64,000 nucleotides of DNA from [Pasteurella] mairii (lineage in GTDB: Bacteria > Pseudomonadota > Gammaproteobacteria > Enterobacterales > Pasteurellaceae). Shown piece after piece: positions 56,384 through 64,000 of the stretch (positions are counted from its first letter, which is position 1; each line of letters begins with the position of its first letter). The position numbers were made by a program, and so were the translations under genes. The DNA lies in NCBI GenBank assembly GCA_900454475.1, contig UGSS01000002.1, positions 2,499,605 to 2,563,604 of the forward strand. Reading direction: 5' to 3'. Under the pieces are notes generated by a model, which searched no databases, was not told where the DNA came from, and saw nothing but the letters and a program-made list of their open reading frames with translations.

Positions 56384-57052
56384 ATGTCTGCTTCGTTAGC
56401 TAAACAAATTACACAATTGACGGAATTCAAACCCACCGTTTTTGTGATTGCTTTAAATGCCGAAAATTTATTGGCTCAACATAAATCAACCTTTGAACAG
56501 GCACCGTATAAATCATTACCAATGACACCGGTAATTTATGTTTTACCCGAGGCGACACATAATCATAGCGGGTCAATGGTAACCGTACCGACGGATAAAA
56601 CGACATTACGGGTAGAACCGCATTTAGGTGTGGTATTTAATGCACCAGTCTGTCGTGTCACAGTGGAAAATGCCATGTCTTGTGTCGCGGGATATATTCC
56701 GGTAGCACTTTATTCATTGCCTCATGATAGTTATTACCGACCGGATATTGAAGGTCGCTGCCAAGAAAGTTTTTGTGTTTTAGGGCAACAAGTCAATCGT
56801 CTGGCAGTAGCTTCTCCGGAGGCGGTTAGAGTTGAGGTCAGTGTGAATCGACAGGTAAGCAAATGTTATACGCAGCCGAAAATGCAACGATCTATTGCTG
56901 AATTAATAAGTTTTCTGAGTCAATTTATTCCGTTTAAGCGGGGGGATATTTTATTAACCGGTACGGATTCTAATCCAATTTTAGTAGAAAGAGGTGACAA
57001 TGTAGAAGTTTCATTTGTTGGGTTAGGATCGTTATCTAATCAGATTAATTGA
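56384..57052 (+). CDS. hpaG1: HpaG1: 4-hydroxyphenylacetate degradation isomerase/decarboxylase, subunit 1
   Basis: This 222-residue member of the fumarylacetoacetate-hydrolase fold corresponds to the N-terminal half of enterobacterial HpaG (HpcE). It keeps HLGVVFNAPVCRVTVENAMS and the ending GDILLTGTDSNPILVERGDN. With HpaG2 it decarboxylates and isomerises the C8 ring-cleavage product to 2-oxohept-4-ene-1,7-dioate. The classical metal-ligand acidic residues are better preserved in HpaG2, as is known for the two-half enzyme. GGAG before ATG 56384 rejects earlier starts. Confidence 0.85.
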   Translation: MSASLAKQITQLTEFKPTVFVIALNAENLLAQHKSTFEQAPYKSLPMTPVIYVLPEATHNHSGSMVTVPTDKTTLRVEPHLGVVFNAPVCRVTVENAMSCVAGYIPVALYSLPHDSYYRPDIEGRCQESFCVLGQQVNRLAVASPEAVRVEVSVNRQVSKCYTQPKMQRSIAELISFLSQFIPFKRGDILLTGTDSNPILVERGDNVEVSFVGLGSLSNQIN

Positions 57053-57062
57053 GGATATGAAC

Positions 57063-57827
57063 ATGAGTAAATATGCCAAAGTAATGTTCCAAAACCAAGT
57101 TCATAGTGTAGAGGTTTTGCCTAATGGATTATTAACCGAGCAACAACAATTACTTCCTTACGAAAGTGTTATCTGGTTGCCTCCCTCTAATGGAATGATG
57201 TATGCCTTGGGATTGAACTATGCAGACCATGCGACAGAGTTGGAATTTAAGCCGCCAGAAAAGCCACTAGTCTTTATCAAAACACATCATACCTATACGG
57301 GACATAAGCAAACAACTTGGCGTCCGGATAATGTGGAATATATGCATTATGAATGTGAATTAGTGGTAGTCATTGGTAAAACAGCTAAAAAAGTGCGGCG
57401 AGAAAATGCCATGGATTATGTAGCGGGTTATACGCTTTGTAATGATTATGCCATTCGTGATTATTTAGAAAATTATTATCGCCCTAATTTGCGTGTGAAA
57501 AATCGTATAGGTACTACGCCATTGGGACCTTGGATTGTGGATAAAGACGATGTGCCGGATCCGATGAATTTACATCTAAAAACTTATGTAAATGGTGAAT
57601 TATGCCAAGCAGGAAATACCCGCGATATGATTTTTGATATTAGTTATTTAATTGAATATCTCTCTCATATTACGACATTACAACCAGGAGATATGATTGC
57701 GACTGGAACGCCGAAAGGATTAGCGGATGTTAAAGCGGGGGATTGTGTTGAGATCGAAATTGAACATATTGGGAAATTAACCAATTATATTGTTAACGAG
57801 CAAACGTTTTTTAGCAGTATGAATTAA
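57063..57827 (+). CDS. hpaG2: HpaG2: isomerase/decarboxylase, subunit 2
   Basis: This 254-residue fumarylacetoacetate-hydrolase family protein matches the C-terminal half of HpaG. GLNYADHATELEFKPPEKPL, the metal-binding YECELVVVIGKTAKKV, GYTLCNDYAIRDYL and GDMIATGTPKGLADVKAGD are visible. ATG 57063 is preferred over 57057 because GAGGA at 57051-57055 is then 7 nt away. In E. coli both halves are one polypeptide; here they are separate genes 10 bp apart. Confidence 0.88.
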   Translation: MSKYAKVMFQNQVHSVEVLPNGLLTEQQQLLPYESVIWLPPSNGMMYALGLNYADHATELEFKPPEKPLVFIKTHHTYTGHKQTTWRPDNVEYMHYECELVVVIGKTAKKVRRENAMDYVAGYTLCNDYAIRDYLENYYRPNLRVKNRIGTTPLGPWIVDKDDVPDPMNLHLKTYVNGELCQAGNTRDMIFDISYLIEYLSHITTLQPGDMIATGTPKGLADVKAGDCVEIEIEHIGKLTNYIVNEQTFFSSMN

Positions 57828-57845
57828 TTTTATAGGGAGACGATT

Positions 57846-59312
57846 ATGAATATCATTAAACATTGGATCAACGGTAAAGAGGTGAGTAGTGAGCAAACCT
57901 TTGAAAACTTAAATCCAGCAACTGGGGAAGTCATTTGTCAGGTTGCCTCCGGTGGTGAGGCTGAAATTAATGCCGCAGTTAAAGCTGCAAAAGATGCTTT
58001 TCCTAAATGGTCAAAAACGCCAGCAAAAGAACGAGCGCGTTTGATGCGAAAACTCGGAGAGCTTATTGATAAAAATGTTCCTCAATTAGCTGAACTGGAA
58101 ACGCTGGATACAGGTTTGCCGATTCATCAGACAAAAAATGTATTGATCCCTCGAGCATCACATAATTTTGAATTTTTCGCGGAAGTTTGTACTCGAATGA
58201 ACGGTCATAGCTACCCAGTTGATGACAAAATGCTTAATTATACGCTTTATCAGCCGGTTGGCGTTTGCGGGTTAGTTTCTCCTTGGAATGTCCCATTCAT
58301 GACTGCAACATGGAAAACTGCCCCTTGTTTAGCATTGGGAAATACTGCGGTACTGAAAATGTCTGAATTATCTCCGTTAACAGCCAATGAATTAGGGCGA
58401 TTAGTGTTGGAGGCGGGAATTCCAGAGGGCGTTTTTAATGTTGTGCAAGGTTATGGTTCAACTGCCGGTCATGCGTTAGTAACACATGATGATGTAAGAG
58501 CGGTCTCTTTTACGGGAGGAACTGCGACAGGTAAACATATCCTTAAAAATGCAGGTTTGAAAAAATATTCTATGGAACTTGGTGGTAAATCTCCGGTATT
58601 AATTTTTGATGATGCGGACTTGGAACGTGCATTAGATTCAGCATTGTTTGCGATTTTCTCGTTAAACGGTGAACGTTGTACTGCCGGCTCGCGAGTTTTT
58701 ATCCAAGAAACGGTATATGACGAATTTGTTAAACAATTTGCAGCGCGGGCGAAGCGTTTGCTGGTAGGTGATCCACAAGATTTTAATACACAAGTAGGTT
58801 CCATGATTACCCGTCAACATTATGACAAAGTGACAGGTTATATTCGTATTGGAATTGAAGAAGGCGCTAATTTATTAGCTGGTGGTTTAGAGCGTCCGCA
58901 AAACTTACCGTCACATTTACAAAAAGGCAATTTTATTCAACCGACAGTTTTTGCAGATGTTGATAATCGGATGCGTATTGCGCAAGAGGAAATTTTTGGA
59001 CCGGTCGTTTGTTTGATGAAATTTAAAGATGAGGCAGAAGCTTTACGTTTGGCGAATGATGTGGAATATGGTTTAGCTTCCTATATTTGGACCAAAGATA
59101 TTGCAAAAGCATTGCGTTTATCTAATGGAATTGAATCCGGTATGGTGTTTGTAAATAGTCAAAATGTTCGCGATTTAAGACAACCATTTGGTGGCATAAA
59201 AGCCTCCGGTATTGGGCGAGAAGGGGGGGAATACAGTTATGAAGTATTTGCTGAAATTAAAAATGTTTGCATCTCAATGCATGATCACCACATTCCACGC
59301 TGGGGCTGTTGA
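57846..59312 (+). CDS. hpaE: 5-carboxymethyl-2-hydroxymuconate semialdehyde dehydrogenase
   Basis: This 488-residue NAD-dependent aldehyde dehydrogenase oxidises the extradiol cleavage product of homoprotocatechuate. Active-site residues are visible as the Glu in SMELGGKSPVLIFDD and the Cys in FSLNGERCTAGSRVF. SPWNVPFMTATWKTAPCLAL binds cofactor. It is behind AGGGAG and between hpaG2 and hpaD, the usual hpa order. A G7 run near the 3' end (59223-59229) does not disturb the frame. Confidence 0.93.
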   Translation: MNIIKHWINGKEVSSEQTFENLNPATGEVICQVASGGEAEINAAVKAAKDAFPKWSKTPAKERARLMRKLGELIDKNVPQLAELETLDTGLPIHQTKNVLIPRASHNFEFFAEVCTRMNGHSYPVDDKMLNYTLYQPVGVCGLVSPWNVPFMTATWKTAPCLALGNTAVLKMSELSPLTANELGRLVLEAGIPEGVFNVVQGYGSTAGHALVTHDDVRAVSFTGGTATGKHILKNAGLKKYSMELGGKSPVLIFDDADLERALDSALFAIFSLNGERCTAGSRVFIQETVYDEFVKQFAARAKRLLVGDPQDFNTQVGSMITRQHYDKVTGYIRIGIEEGANLLAGGLERPQNLPSHLQKGNFIQPTVFADVDNRMRIAQEEIFGPVVCLMKFKDEAEALRLANDVEYGLASYIWTKDIAKALRLSNGIESGMVFVNSQNVRDLRQPFGGIKASGIGREGGEYSYEVFAEIKNVCISMHDHHIPRWGC

Positions 59313-59331
59313 GTGAAATAGGAGAAACAGA

Positions 59332-60186
59332 ATGGGTAAACTTGCTTTAGCTGCTAAAATTACACACGTGCCATCCATGTATCTATCTGAATTACCAGGA
59401 AAAAATTATGGATGCCGCGCTTCTGCTATCGAGGGTCATAAAGAGATTAGCCGACGTTGTCGAGAGGCTGGTGTTGATACAATCATTGTTTTTGATACAC
59501 ATTGGTTGGTGAATAGTGCATATCATATTAATTGCTGCGATTATTTTGAAGGTGTTTATACCAGCAATGAACTACCACATTTTATTCGCGATCTTAGATT
59601 TGATTATGATGGCAATCCGGCATTGGGCCATCTCATTGTCGATAAAGCTATTGCTAAAGGCGTACGTGCGCAAGCACATGAAATCCAAAGCCTTAAATTA
59701 GAATATGGGACAATTGTACCGATGCGTTATATGAATGAGGATAAAGTTTTTAAAGTTATTTCAATTTCTGCATTTTGTACTTCCCATTCGTTTGATGATA
59801 GCCGAAAACTCGGAGAAGCGGTACTTGAAGCGATTAAGGAATATGAGGGTACGGTTGCTGTTTTAGCTAGCGGATCACTATCTCATTATTTCATTCCGGA
59901 TAATTTGGCAAAAGACGGGATGAATCGTTATACCCGTGAATTTGAACATCAAGTGGATTTGCACGTTGTTGATATGTGGAAAAAAGGTAATTTCAAAGAT
60001 TTTTGTACGATGTTGCCGGAATATGCTGAATTTTGTCGTGGTGAGGGGGGGATGCACGATACGGTGATGCTACTGGGAATGTTGGGTTGGGATCGTTATG
60101 ATAAGTCGGTTGAAGTATTAACAGATCTTTTTCCAAGTTCTGGAACGGGACAAATTAATGCGGTATTTCCTGTAGATCACATATAA
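59332..60186 (+). CDS. hpaD: 3,4-dihydroxyphenylacetate 2,3-dioxygenase
   Basis: This 284-residue extradiol (meta) ring-cleavage enzyme belongs to the class III LigB superfamily, as in E. coli. The metal-centre region is seen in KITHVPSMYLSE and VFDTHWLVNSAYHINC; SGSLSHYF and the terminal FPSSGTGQINAVFP are family blocks. It opens the homoprotocatechuate ring using Fe2+ and O2. So the pathway needs oxygen here and at the HpaB step. Confidence 0.93.
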   Translation: MGKLALAAKITHVPSMYLSELPGKNYGCRASAIEGHKEISRRCREAGVDTIIVFDTHWLVNSAYHINCCDYFEGVYTSNELPHFIRDLRFDYDGNPALGHLIVDKAIAKGVRAQAHEIQSLKLEYGTIVPMRYMNEDKVFKVISISAFCTSHSFDDSRKLGEAVLEAIKEYEGTVAVLASGSLSHYFIPDNLAKDGMNRYTREFEHQVDLHVVDMWKKGNFKDFCTMLPEYAEFCRGEGGMHDTVMLLGMLGWDRYDKSVEVLTDLFPSSGTGQINAVFPVDHI

Positions 60187-60220
60187 GTCAGTATTGATTA
60201 TCTCCCTTAGCTTGTTGTTC

Positions 60221-60231
60221 GGGGGGGGGGG
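60221..60231. repeat. G11 homopolymer between hpaD and hpaF
   Basis: Eleven consecutive G lie 35 nt before the hpaF ATG in an 80-bp gap that is otherwise unremarkable. Runs of this length are mutable. It could alter the mRNA leader of hpaF or mark a slippage-prone site. Confidence 0.8.
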
Positions 60232-60266
60232 AAATCTAAAGGTTTATTTTTATATTCGGAGGAATT

Positions 60267-60647
60267 ATGCCTCATTTTATTGTTGAAGCGACAGATAACT
60301 TAAAAAAATCGTTTGATTTTCAACCGCTCTTTGCCGAGATACATGAATATCTTGCCTCAACCGGTGTATTTCCGCTAGGTGGAATACGTAGTCGTGTACA
60401 TTGGGTGGATGTTTATCGTATGGCAGATGGAAAAGAAGATGATGCGTTTATTCATATTACATTAAAAATTGGGGCGGGGCGTTCAGTTGAATGTTTAAAA
60501 CCTATTGGCGAGCAGGTTTTTAAGCGATTAACGGATTTTTTCGCTCCATTATTTGCAGAACGTTATTTTGCATTGTCATTTGAAATTTGTGAAATTCATG
60601 AGGTATTAAATTTCAAAAAAAATAATGTACATCTTCGCTTTAAATAA
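60267..60647 (+). CDS. hpaF: 5-carboxymethyl-2-hydroxymuconate delta-isomerase
   Basis: This 126-residue enzyme of the tautomerase/MIF superfamily begins with Met-Pro (MPHFIVEATDNLKK). The exposed N-terminal proline is the catalytic base of the family. It isomerises the HpaE product before decarboxylation by HpaG. GGAGGAAT lies before the ATG. Length as in E. coli HpcD. Confidence 0.93.
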   Translation: MPHFIVEATDNLKKSFDFQPLFAEIHEYLASTGVFPLGGIRSRVHWVDVYRMADGKEDDAFIHITLKIGAGRSVECLKPIGEQVFKRLTDFFAPLFAERYFALSFEICEIHEVLNFKKNNVHLRFK

Positions 60648-60679
60648 CCTATTCATTCAAAATTTATGGAGAATAATTC

Positions 60680-61483
60680 ATGTTATCTCGAGAAACAATT
60701 CAACAAGCGGCAGCACAATTAAATCAAGCAGAAAAAACACGTACGCAAATTAGCCAGTTTTCGTTAGCTTATCCAGAAATAACTATCGAAGATGCTTATG
60801 AAATTCAAAAGGCTTGGGTAGAAATGAAAATTGCCGAAGGACGAACATTGAAAGGGCATAAGATCGGATTGACATCAAAAGCAATGCAAAATAGCTCGCA
60901 AATTGATGAACCGGATTATGGTATGTTATTAGACGATATGTTTTTTGAAGAAAATGATGCTATTCCTTTTGATCGTTTTATTGTTCCGCGGGTTGAAGTA
61001 GAACTTGCCTTTATTTTAAAGAAATCATTGAGTGGACCCAATTGTACTATCTTTGATGTGATTGATGCGACGGATTATGTTATCCCAGCCTTGGAAATTA
61101 TTGATGCGCGCATTGAACAATTTGATCGTATCACTAAAGTACCGCGTCGTGTGTTTGATACAATTTCCGACAATGCCGCTAATGCTGGAGTTGTTTTGGG
61201 CGGTAGGGCGATTAAGCCGATGGATGTTGATCTACGTCGAGTCTCGGCAGTCCTTTATCGTAATGGTGTGGTTGAAGAATCCGGCGTTTCAGCGGCAGTT
61301 TTAAATAATCCGATTAAAGGTGTGGCTTGGTTGGCGAATAAATTATATCCCTATGGTGTGACCTTAAAGGCGGGGGAAATCATTTTAGGTGGTTCTTTTA
61401 CGCGTCCTGTTGCTGCGGCACGAGGAGATACGTTTCACGTGGATTATCATGAATTAGGCAGTATTTCCATGCAATTTGTGTAG
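60680..61483 (+). CDS. hpaH: 2-oxohept-4-ene-1,7-dioate hydratase
   Basis: This 267-residue hydratase of the MhpD/HpcG family uses Mg2+. [29 protein letters not shown] and the metal-binding [15 protein letters not shown] are characteristic, and [14 protein letters not shown]-like [20 protein letters not shown] ends the core. It adds water to give 4-hydroxy-2-oxoheptanedioate, the substrate of HpaI. Confidence 0.93.
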   Translation: MLSRETIQQAAAQLNQAEKTRTQISQFSLAYPEITIEDAYEIQKAWVEMKIAEGRTLKGHKIGLTSKAMQNSSQIDEPDYGMLLDDMFFEENDAIPFDRFIVPRVEVELAFILKKSLSGPNCTIFDVIDATDYVIPALEIIDARIEQFDRITKVPRRVFDTISDNAANAGVVLGGRAIKPMDVDLRRVSAVLYRNGVVEESGVSAAVLNNPIKGVAWLANKLYPYGVTLKAGEIILGGSFTRPVAAARGDTFHVDYHELGSISMQFV

Positions 61484-61491
61484 GTGACATT

Positions 61492-62292
61492 ATGCAAAAT
61501 ACCTTTAAACAAGCATTAAAAGAGAAGCGAGCGCAAATTGGATTATGGGTTGGGTTAGCAGATGGTTATGCTTGTGAATTAGCTGCTAATGCCGGTTTTA
61601 ATTGGTTATTATTAGATGCCGAACACGCGCCGAATGATTTACGTAGTTTGTTACATCAATTACAGACAACAGCAGCTTATCCAGTGACGCCAATTATTCG
61701 TCCGGTGATTGGAGAAACTCATTTGATTAAACAAATGTTAGATATTGGTGTACAAACATTACTCATTCCAATGGTTGAAACAGCAGAACAAGCTCGCCAA
61801 TTAGTACAAGCAATTCATTACCCTCCGAGAGGTATGCGAGGCGTAGGGAGCGCTTTAGCGAGAGCTTCCCGTTGGAATAATATTCCCAATTATTTGCATC
61901 AGGCTGATGAAGAAATTTGTTTATTGGTTCAAGTGGAAAATAAAGTTGGACTGGAGAATTTAGCAGAAATTGTTGATGTCGAGGGGGTTGATGGCGTATT
62001 TATCGGTCCTGCCGATTTGAGTGCCTCGTTAGGGCATTTAGGTAATCCGTCGCATCCTGATGTACAGCAAGCCATTGAAGATGCAATTAAAACGATTACG
62101 CGAGCGGGTAAAGCCGCAGGGATTTTGTATGCGGATGAGCGAATGGCGAAACATTATTTAGCACAGGGGTGTACGTTTGTTGCAGTTGGTGTGGATACTT
62201 CATTATTGATGCAGTCGTTAAAAAATTTAGCACAAAAATTTAAAGGTCATTCTACAGACGCAATGAACATGAATTCGTCTCAAGTTTACTAA
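61492..62292 (+). CDS. hpaI: 4-hydroxy-2-oxoheptanedioate aldolase
   Basis: This 266-residue class II pyruvate aldolase of the HpcH/HpaI family has a TIM barrel. [15 protein letters not shown] carries the catalytic histidine, [17 protein letters not shown] is the substrate loop, and [13 protein letters not shown] plus [14 protein letters not shown] hold the metal and pyruvate ligands. It splits the C7 acid to pyruvate and succinate semialdehyde. It lies 8 bp after hpaH with AGGTGA. Confidence 0.94.
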   Translation: MQNTFKQALKEKRAQIGLWVGLADGYACELAANAGFNWLLLDAEHAPNDLRSLLHQLQTTAAYPVTPIIRPVIGETHLIKQMLDIGVQTLLIPMVETAEQARQLVQAIHYPPRGMRGVGSALARASRWNNIPNYLHQADEEICLLVQVENKVGLENLAEIVDVEGVDGVFIGPADLSASLGHLGNPSHPDVQQAIEDAIKTITRAGKAAGILYADERMAKHYLAQGCTFVAVGVDTSLLMQSLKNLAQKFKGHSTDAMNMNSSQVY

Positions 62293-62302
62293 AGGAGTAA
62301 AT

Positions 62303-63754
62303 ATGCATTATTTCCCGCTTCTTAAAACGCAAGCTTATATTAACGGACAATATGTGGATGCAGAAGATCAGAAAACGTTTCCCGTTATCAATCCGGCTAC
62401 TTTAGAAGAAATTTGTCGAGTATCGGATCTTGGGGTAAAGGAGACTGAACAAGCGATTTTATCCGCGAAGAGCGCGCAACCATTATGGGCAAAAGTCTTG
62501 CCTAAAGAACGTGCGAATATTTTACGTCGTTGGTTTGACTTGATCATACAAAATCAAGAAGAGTTGGCGCAACTGCTAAGTTTGGAACAAGGCAAACCGA
62601 TTGCAGAAAGTCGAGGGGAAATTGCCTATGGCGCCAGTTTTATTGAATGGTTTGCTGAAGAGGCAAAACGGATCTGTGGTGACCTACTATCTCCGGATAA
62701 AGCTCATCATCGTTTAATGGTGATCAAGCAACCGATAGGTGTGGTTGCGGCGATTACACCTTGGAATTTCCCTAATGCAATGATTACCCGTAAAGCGGCA
62801 CCAGCATTAGCTGCTGGTTGTACTATCGTTATCAAGCCGGCAGCAGAAACTCCTCTTTCAGCATTGGCGTTAGCTGAATTGGCGCATCAAGCAGGATTGC
62901 CGAAAGGAGTGTTGAACGTGGTAACCAGTACTGACGCGATTGGGGTGGGCAAAGTATTAACGGAGCATCCGATAGTTCGCAAGGTAACCTTTACCGGTTC
63001 GACAAGAGTTGGAAAAATCTTGATGCAACAAGCTGCAAGTACAGTAAAAAAATTAGCCTTGGAGTTGGGCGGGAATGCGCCGGCTATTGTATTCGATGAT
63101 GCGTCTCTTGATGATGCGGTAGAGGGGGTGTTTGCTTCGAAATTCCGCAACAGCGGACAGACTTGTGTTTGTACTAATCGTATTTATGTTCAATCCGGTA
63201 TTTATGCACAATTTATCGAAAAATTCACCGAGAAAGTTCGTGAAGTAAAATTGGGGGCTGCTAATGAACCCAATGTTACCATGGGACCATTAATTAGTTC
63301 GGCTGCTGTTACTAAAATTCAGCAACATATCCAAGATGCACGACAAAAAGGGGCAAAATTGGTGTTAGGAGGTGAGGTGAGTGAATTAGGTGGCACCTTT
63401 TTCCAACCTACGATTTTGTGTGATGTGACACAATCAATGCAAGTCTCTCGTGATGAAGCTTTTGCGCCACTAGCGCCTATTTTTAAATTTGAAACTGAAG
63501 AAGAAGTGATTCAAATGGCGAACGAGACTGAATTTGGTTTGGCATCTTATCTTTTTACCCAGGATATTAGTCGCATTTGGCGTGTTTCTGAAGCCTTGGA
63601 ATATGGCATGGTTGGTATTAATGAGGGTTTGATTAGTAACGAAATTGCGCCATTTGGTGGTATTAAAGAATCTGGATTAGGGCGAGAGGGTTCAAAATAT
63701 GGCATAGAAGAATTTTTGGAATTAAAATATCTTTGCTTAAAAATTACGGGCTAA
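62303..63754 (+). CDS. gabD: Succinate-semialdehyde dehydrogenase
   Basis: This 483-residue NAD(P)-dependent aldehyde dehydrogenase is of the GabD type. The catalytic Glu is in KKLALELGGNAPAIVFDDAS, Cys in NSGQTCVCTNRIYVQ, and the ending is GREGSKYGIEEFLELKYLCL. It oxidises succinate semialdehyde, the C4 product of HpaI, to succinate. AAGGAG lies 10 bp after hpaI, so it belongs to the same operon and completes the route. A general cellular GabD role is the alternative, but the position makes the pathway role likely. Confidence 0.9.
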   Translation: MHYFPLLKTQAYINGQYVDAEDQKTFPVINPATLEEICRVSDLGVKETEQAILSAKSAQPLWAKVLPKERANILRRWFDLIIQNQEELAQLLSLEQGKPIAESRGEIAYGASFIEWFAEEAKRICGDLLSPDKAHHRLMVIKQPIGVVAAITPWNFPNAMITRKAAPALAAGCTIVIKPAAETPLSALALAELAHQAGLPKGVLNVVTSTDAIGVGKVLTEHPIVRKVTFTGSTRVGKILMQQAASTVKKLALELGGNAPAIVFDDASLDDAVEGVFASKFRNSGQTCVCTNRIYVQSGIYAQFIEKFTEKVREVKLGAANEPNVTMGPLISSAAVTKIQQHIQDARQKGAKLVLGGEVSELGGTFFQPTILCDVTQSMQVSRDEAFAPLAPIFKFETEEEVIQMANETEFGLASYLFTQDISRIWRVSEALEYGMVGINEGLISNEIAPFGGIKESGLGREGSKYGIEEFLELKYLCLKITG

Positions 63755-63817
63755 TTTTGCTAAATATACCTGTTTTCTAACTGTTTCTGGAAGCCGGAAT
63801 GGCGATAGCAGCACATT

Positions 63818-64000
63818 TTATTGAGAAAAATGCGCTTTTTTAATCTGATAAATTTCTCTTTTTTCTCGATCAATTTCTGCCTGAATGGAAAATGCACGCA
63901 TTAAATTTTCTGGTGTTAATACGTATTCCGTTGCGCCATGGGCGATGATTTTCCCTTTGTCTAACAGGATAATTTCATCACAAAACCGGTAAGCGAGGGA
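63818..64000 (-). CDS. ABC transporter ATP-binding protein, C-terminal end (5' part outside window)
   Basis: The last about 60 codons read SLAYRFCDEIILLDKGKIIA and HGATEYVLTPENLMRAFSIQ, then a basic tail and stop. The order H-loop-side helix, CDEIILLDKGKI and G.(T/P) is that of BtuD/FhuC/HmuV-type ATPases for iron, haem or cobalamin uptake. Too little is present to choose the substrate. It converges on gabD. Confidence 0.75.
   Translation of the reverse strand, partial: SLAYRFCDEIILLDKGKIIAHGATEYVLTPENLMRAFSIQAEIDREKREIYQIKKAHFSQ

Noticed and set aside
59223-60051. G7 runs in hpaE (59223-59229) and hpaD (60045-60051) as phase switches
   Set aside because: They are short, and both encode expected residues (GREGGEY, GEGGMHD) with the frame intact.

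Overview
The window comes from a gammaproteobacterium of the family Pasteurellaceae. The 9-bp uptake signal core AAGTGCGGT (or its complement) recurs through much of it, often as inverted pairs in terminator position. This is the Haemophilus/Pasteurella/Aggregatibacter type of signal, not the Actinobacillus pleuropneumoniae type. The housekeeping proteins (S10 operon, Ffh, NadR, Tex, GreB, MetJ) also fit that family. I cannot name the species from sequence alone.

Layout. 1-4.9 kb: a two-partner secretion pair on the minus strand, with a haemagglutinin-type exoprotein cut by the window edge and its TpsB pore. 5-9.3 kb: brnQ, tex and greB. 9.3-13.2 kb: a Fur-type promoter, a TonB-dependent receptor, and exbB-exbD-tonB. 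13.3-21.6 kb: a giant trimeric autotransporter adhesin (about 2746 residues when in frame). Its secretion signal is split by a run of ten C, so the gene is out of frame as sequenced. 22-29.8 kb: ffh, ypjD, yfjD, satP, adhE, metJ. 29.8-35 kb: the complete S10 ribosomal protein operon, closed by a terminator and not followed by the spc operon. 35-38.5 kb: a metallophosphoesterase, nadR, ubiK and an FMN-riboswitch-controlled ribB. 38.5-46.3 kb: an L-arabinose block (araF-araG-araH-araC and araB-araA) with recognisable AraC half-sites and a CRP site. AraF appears to have lost about 54 internal residues, and no araD is present. 46.4-49 kb: a scrap yard with an IS3-family tail, a doubly broken IS256-family element, an AT-rich decayed P-loop ATPase gene and another gene remnant. 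49-49.8 kb: uppP.

49.9-63.8 kb: what looks like a complete 4-hydroxyphenylacetate (homoprotocatechuate) degradation island. It holds the two-component monooxygenase hpaBC, the AraC-type regulator hpaA, a TRAP uptake system, the meta-cleavage genes hpaG1-G2-E-D-F-H-I, and a succinate-semialdehyde dehydrogenase that passes the last C4 product to the TCA cycle. The divergent hpaB and dctP promoters share the same long element: two direct repeats 21 bp apart, followed at identical spacing by the same -10 box. I propose this as the HpaA operator. The island contains no perfect uptake signal that I could find, which suggests a later arrival than its surroundings. The last 180 bp hold the end of an ABC-transporter ATPase.

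No rRNA, tRNA, CRISPR array, integrase or intact transposase was found.
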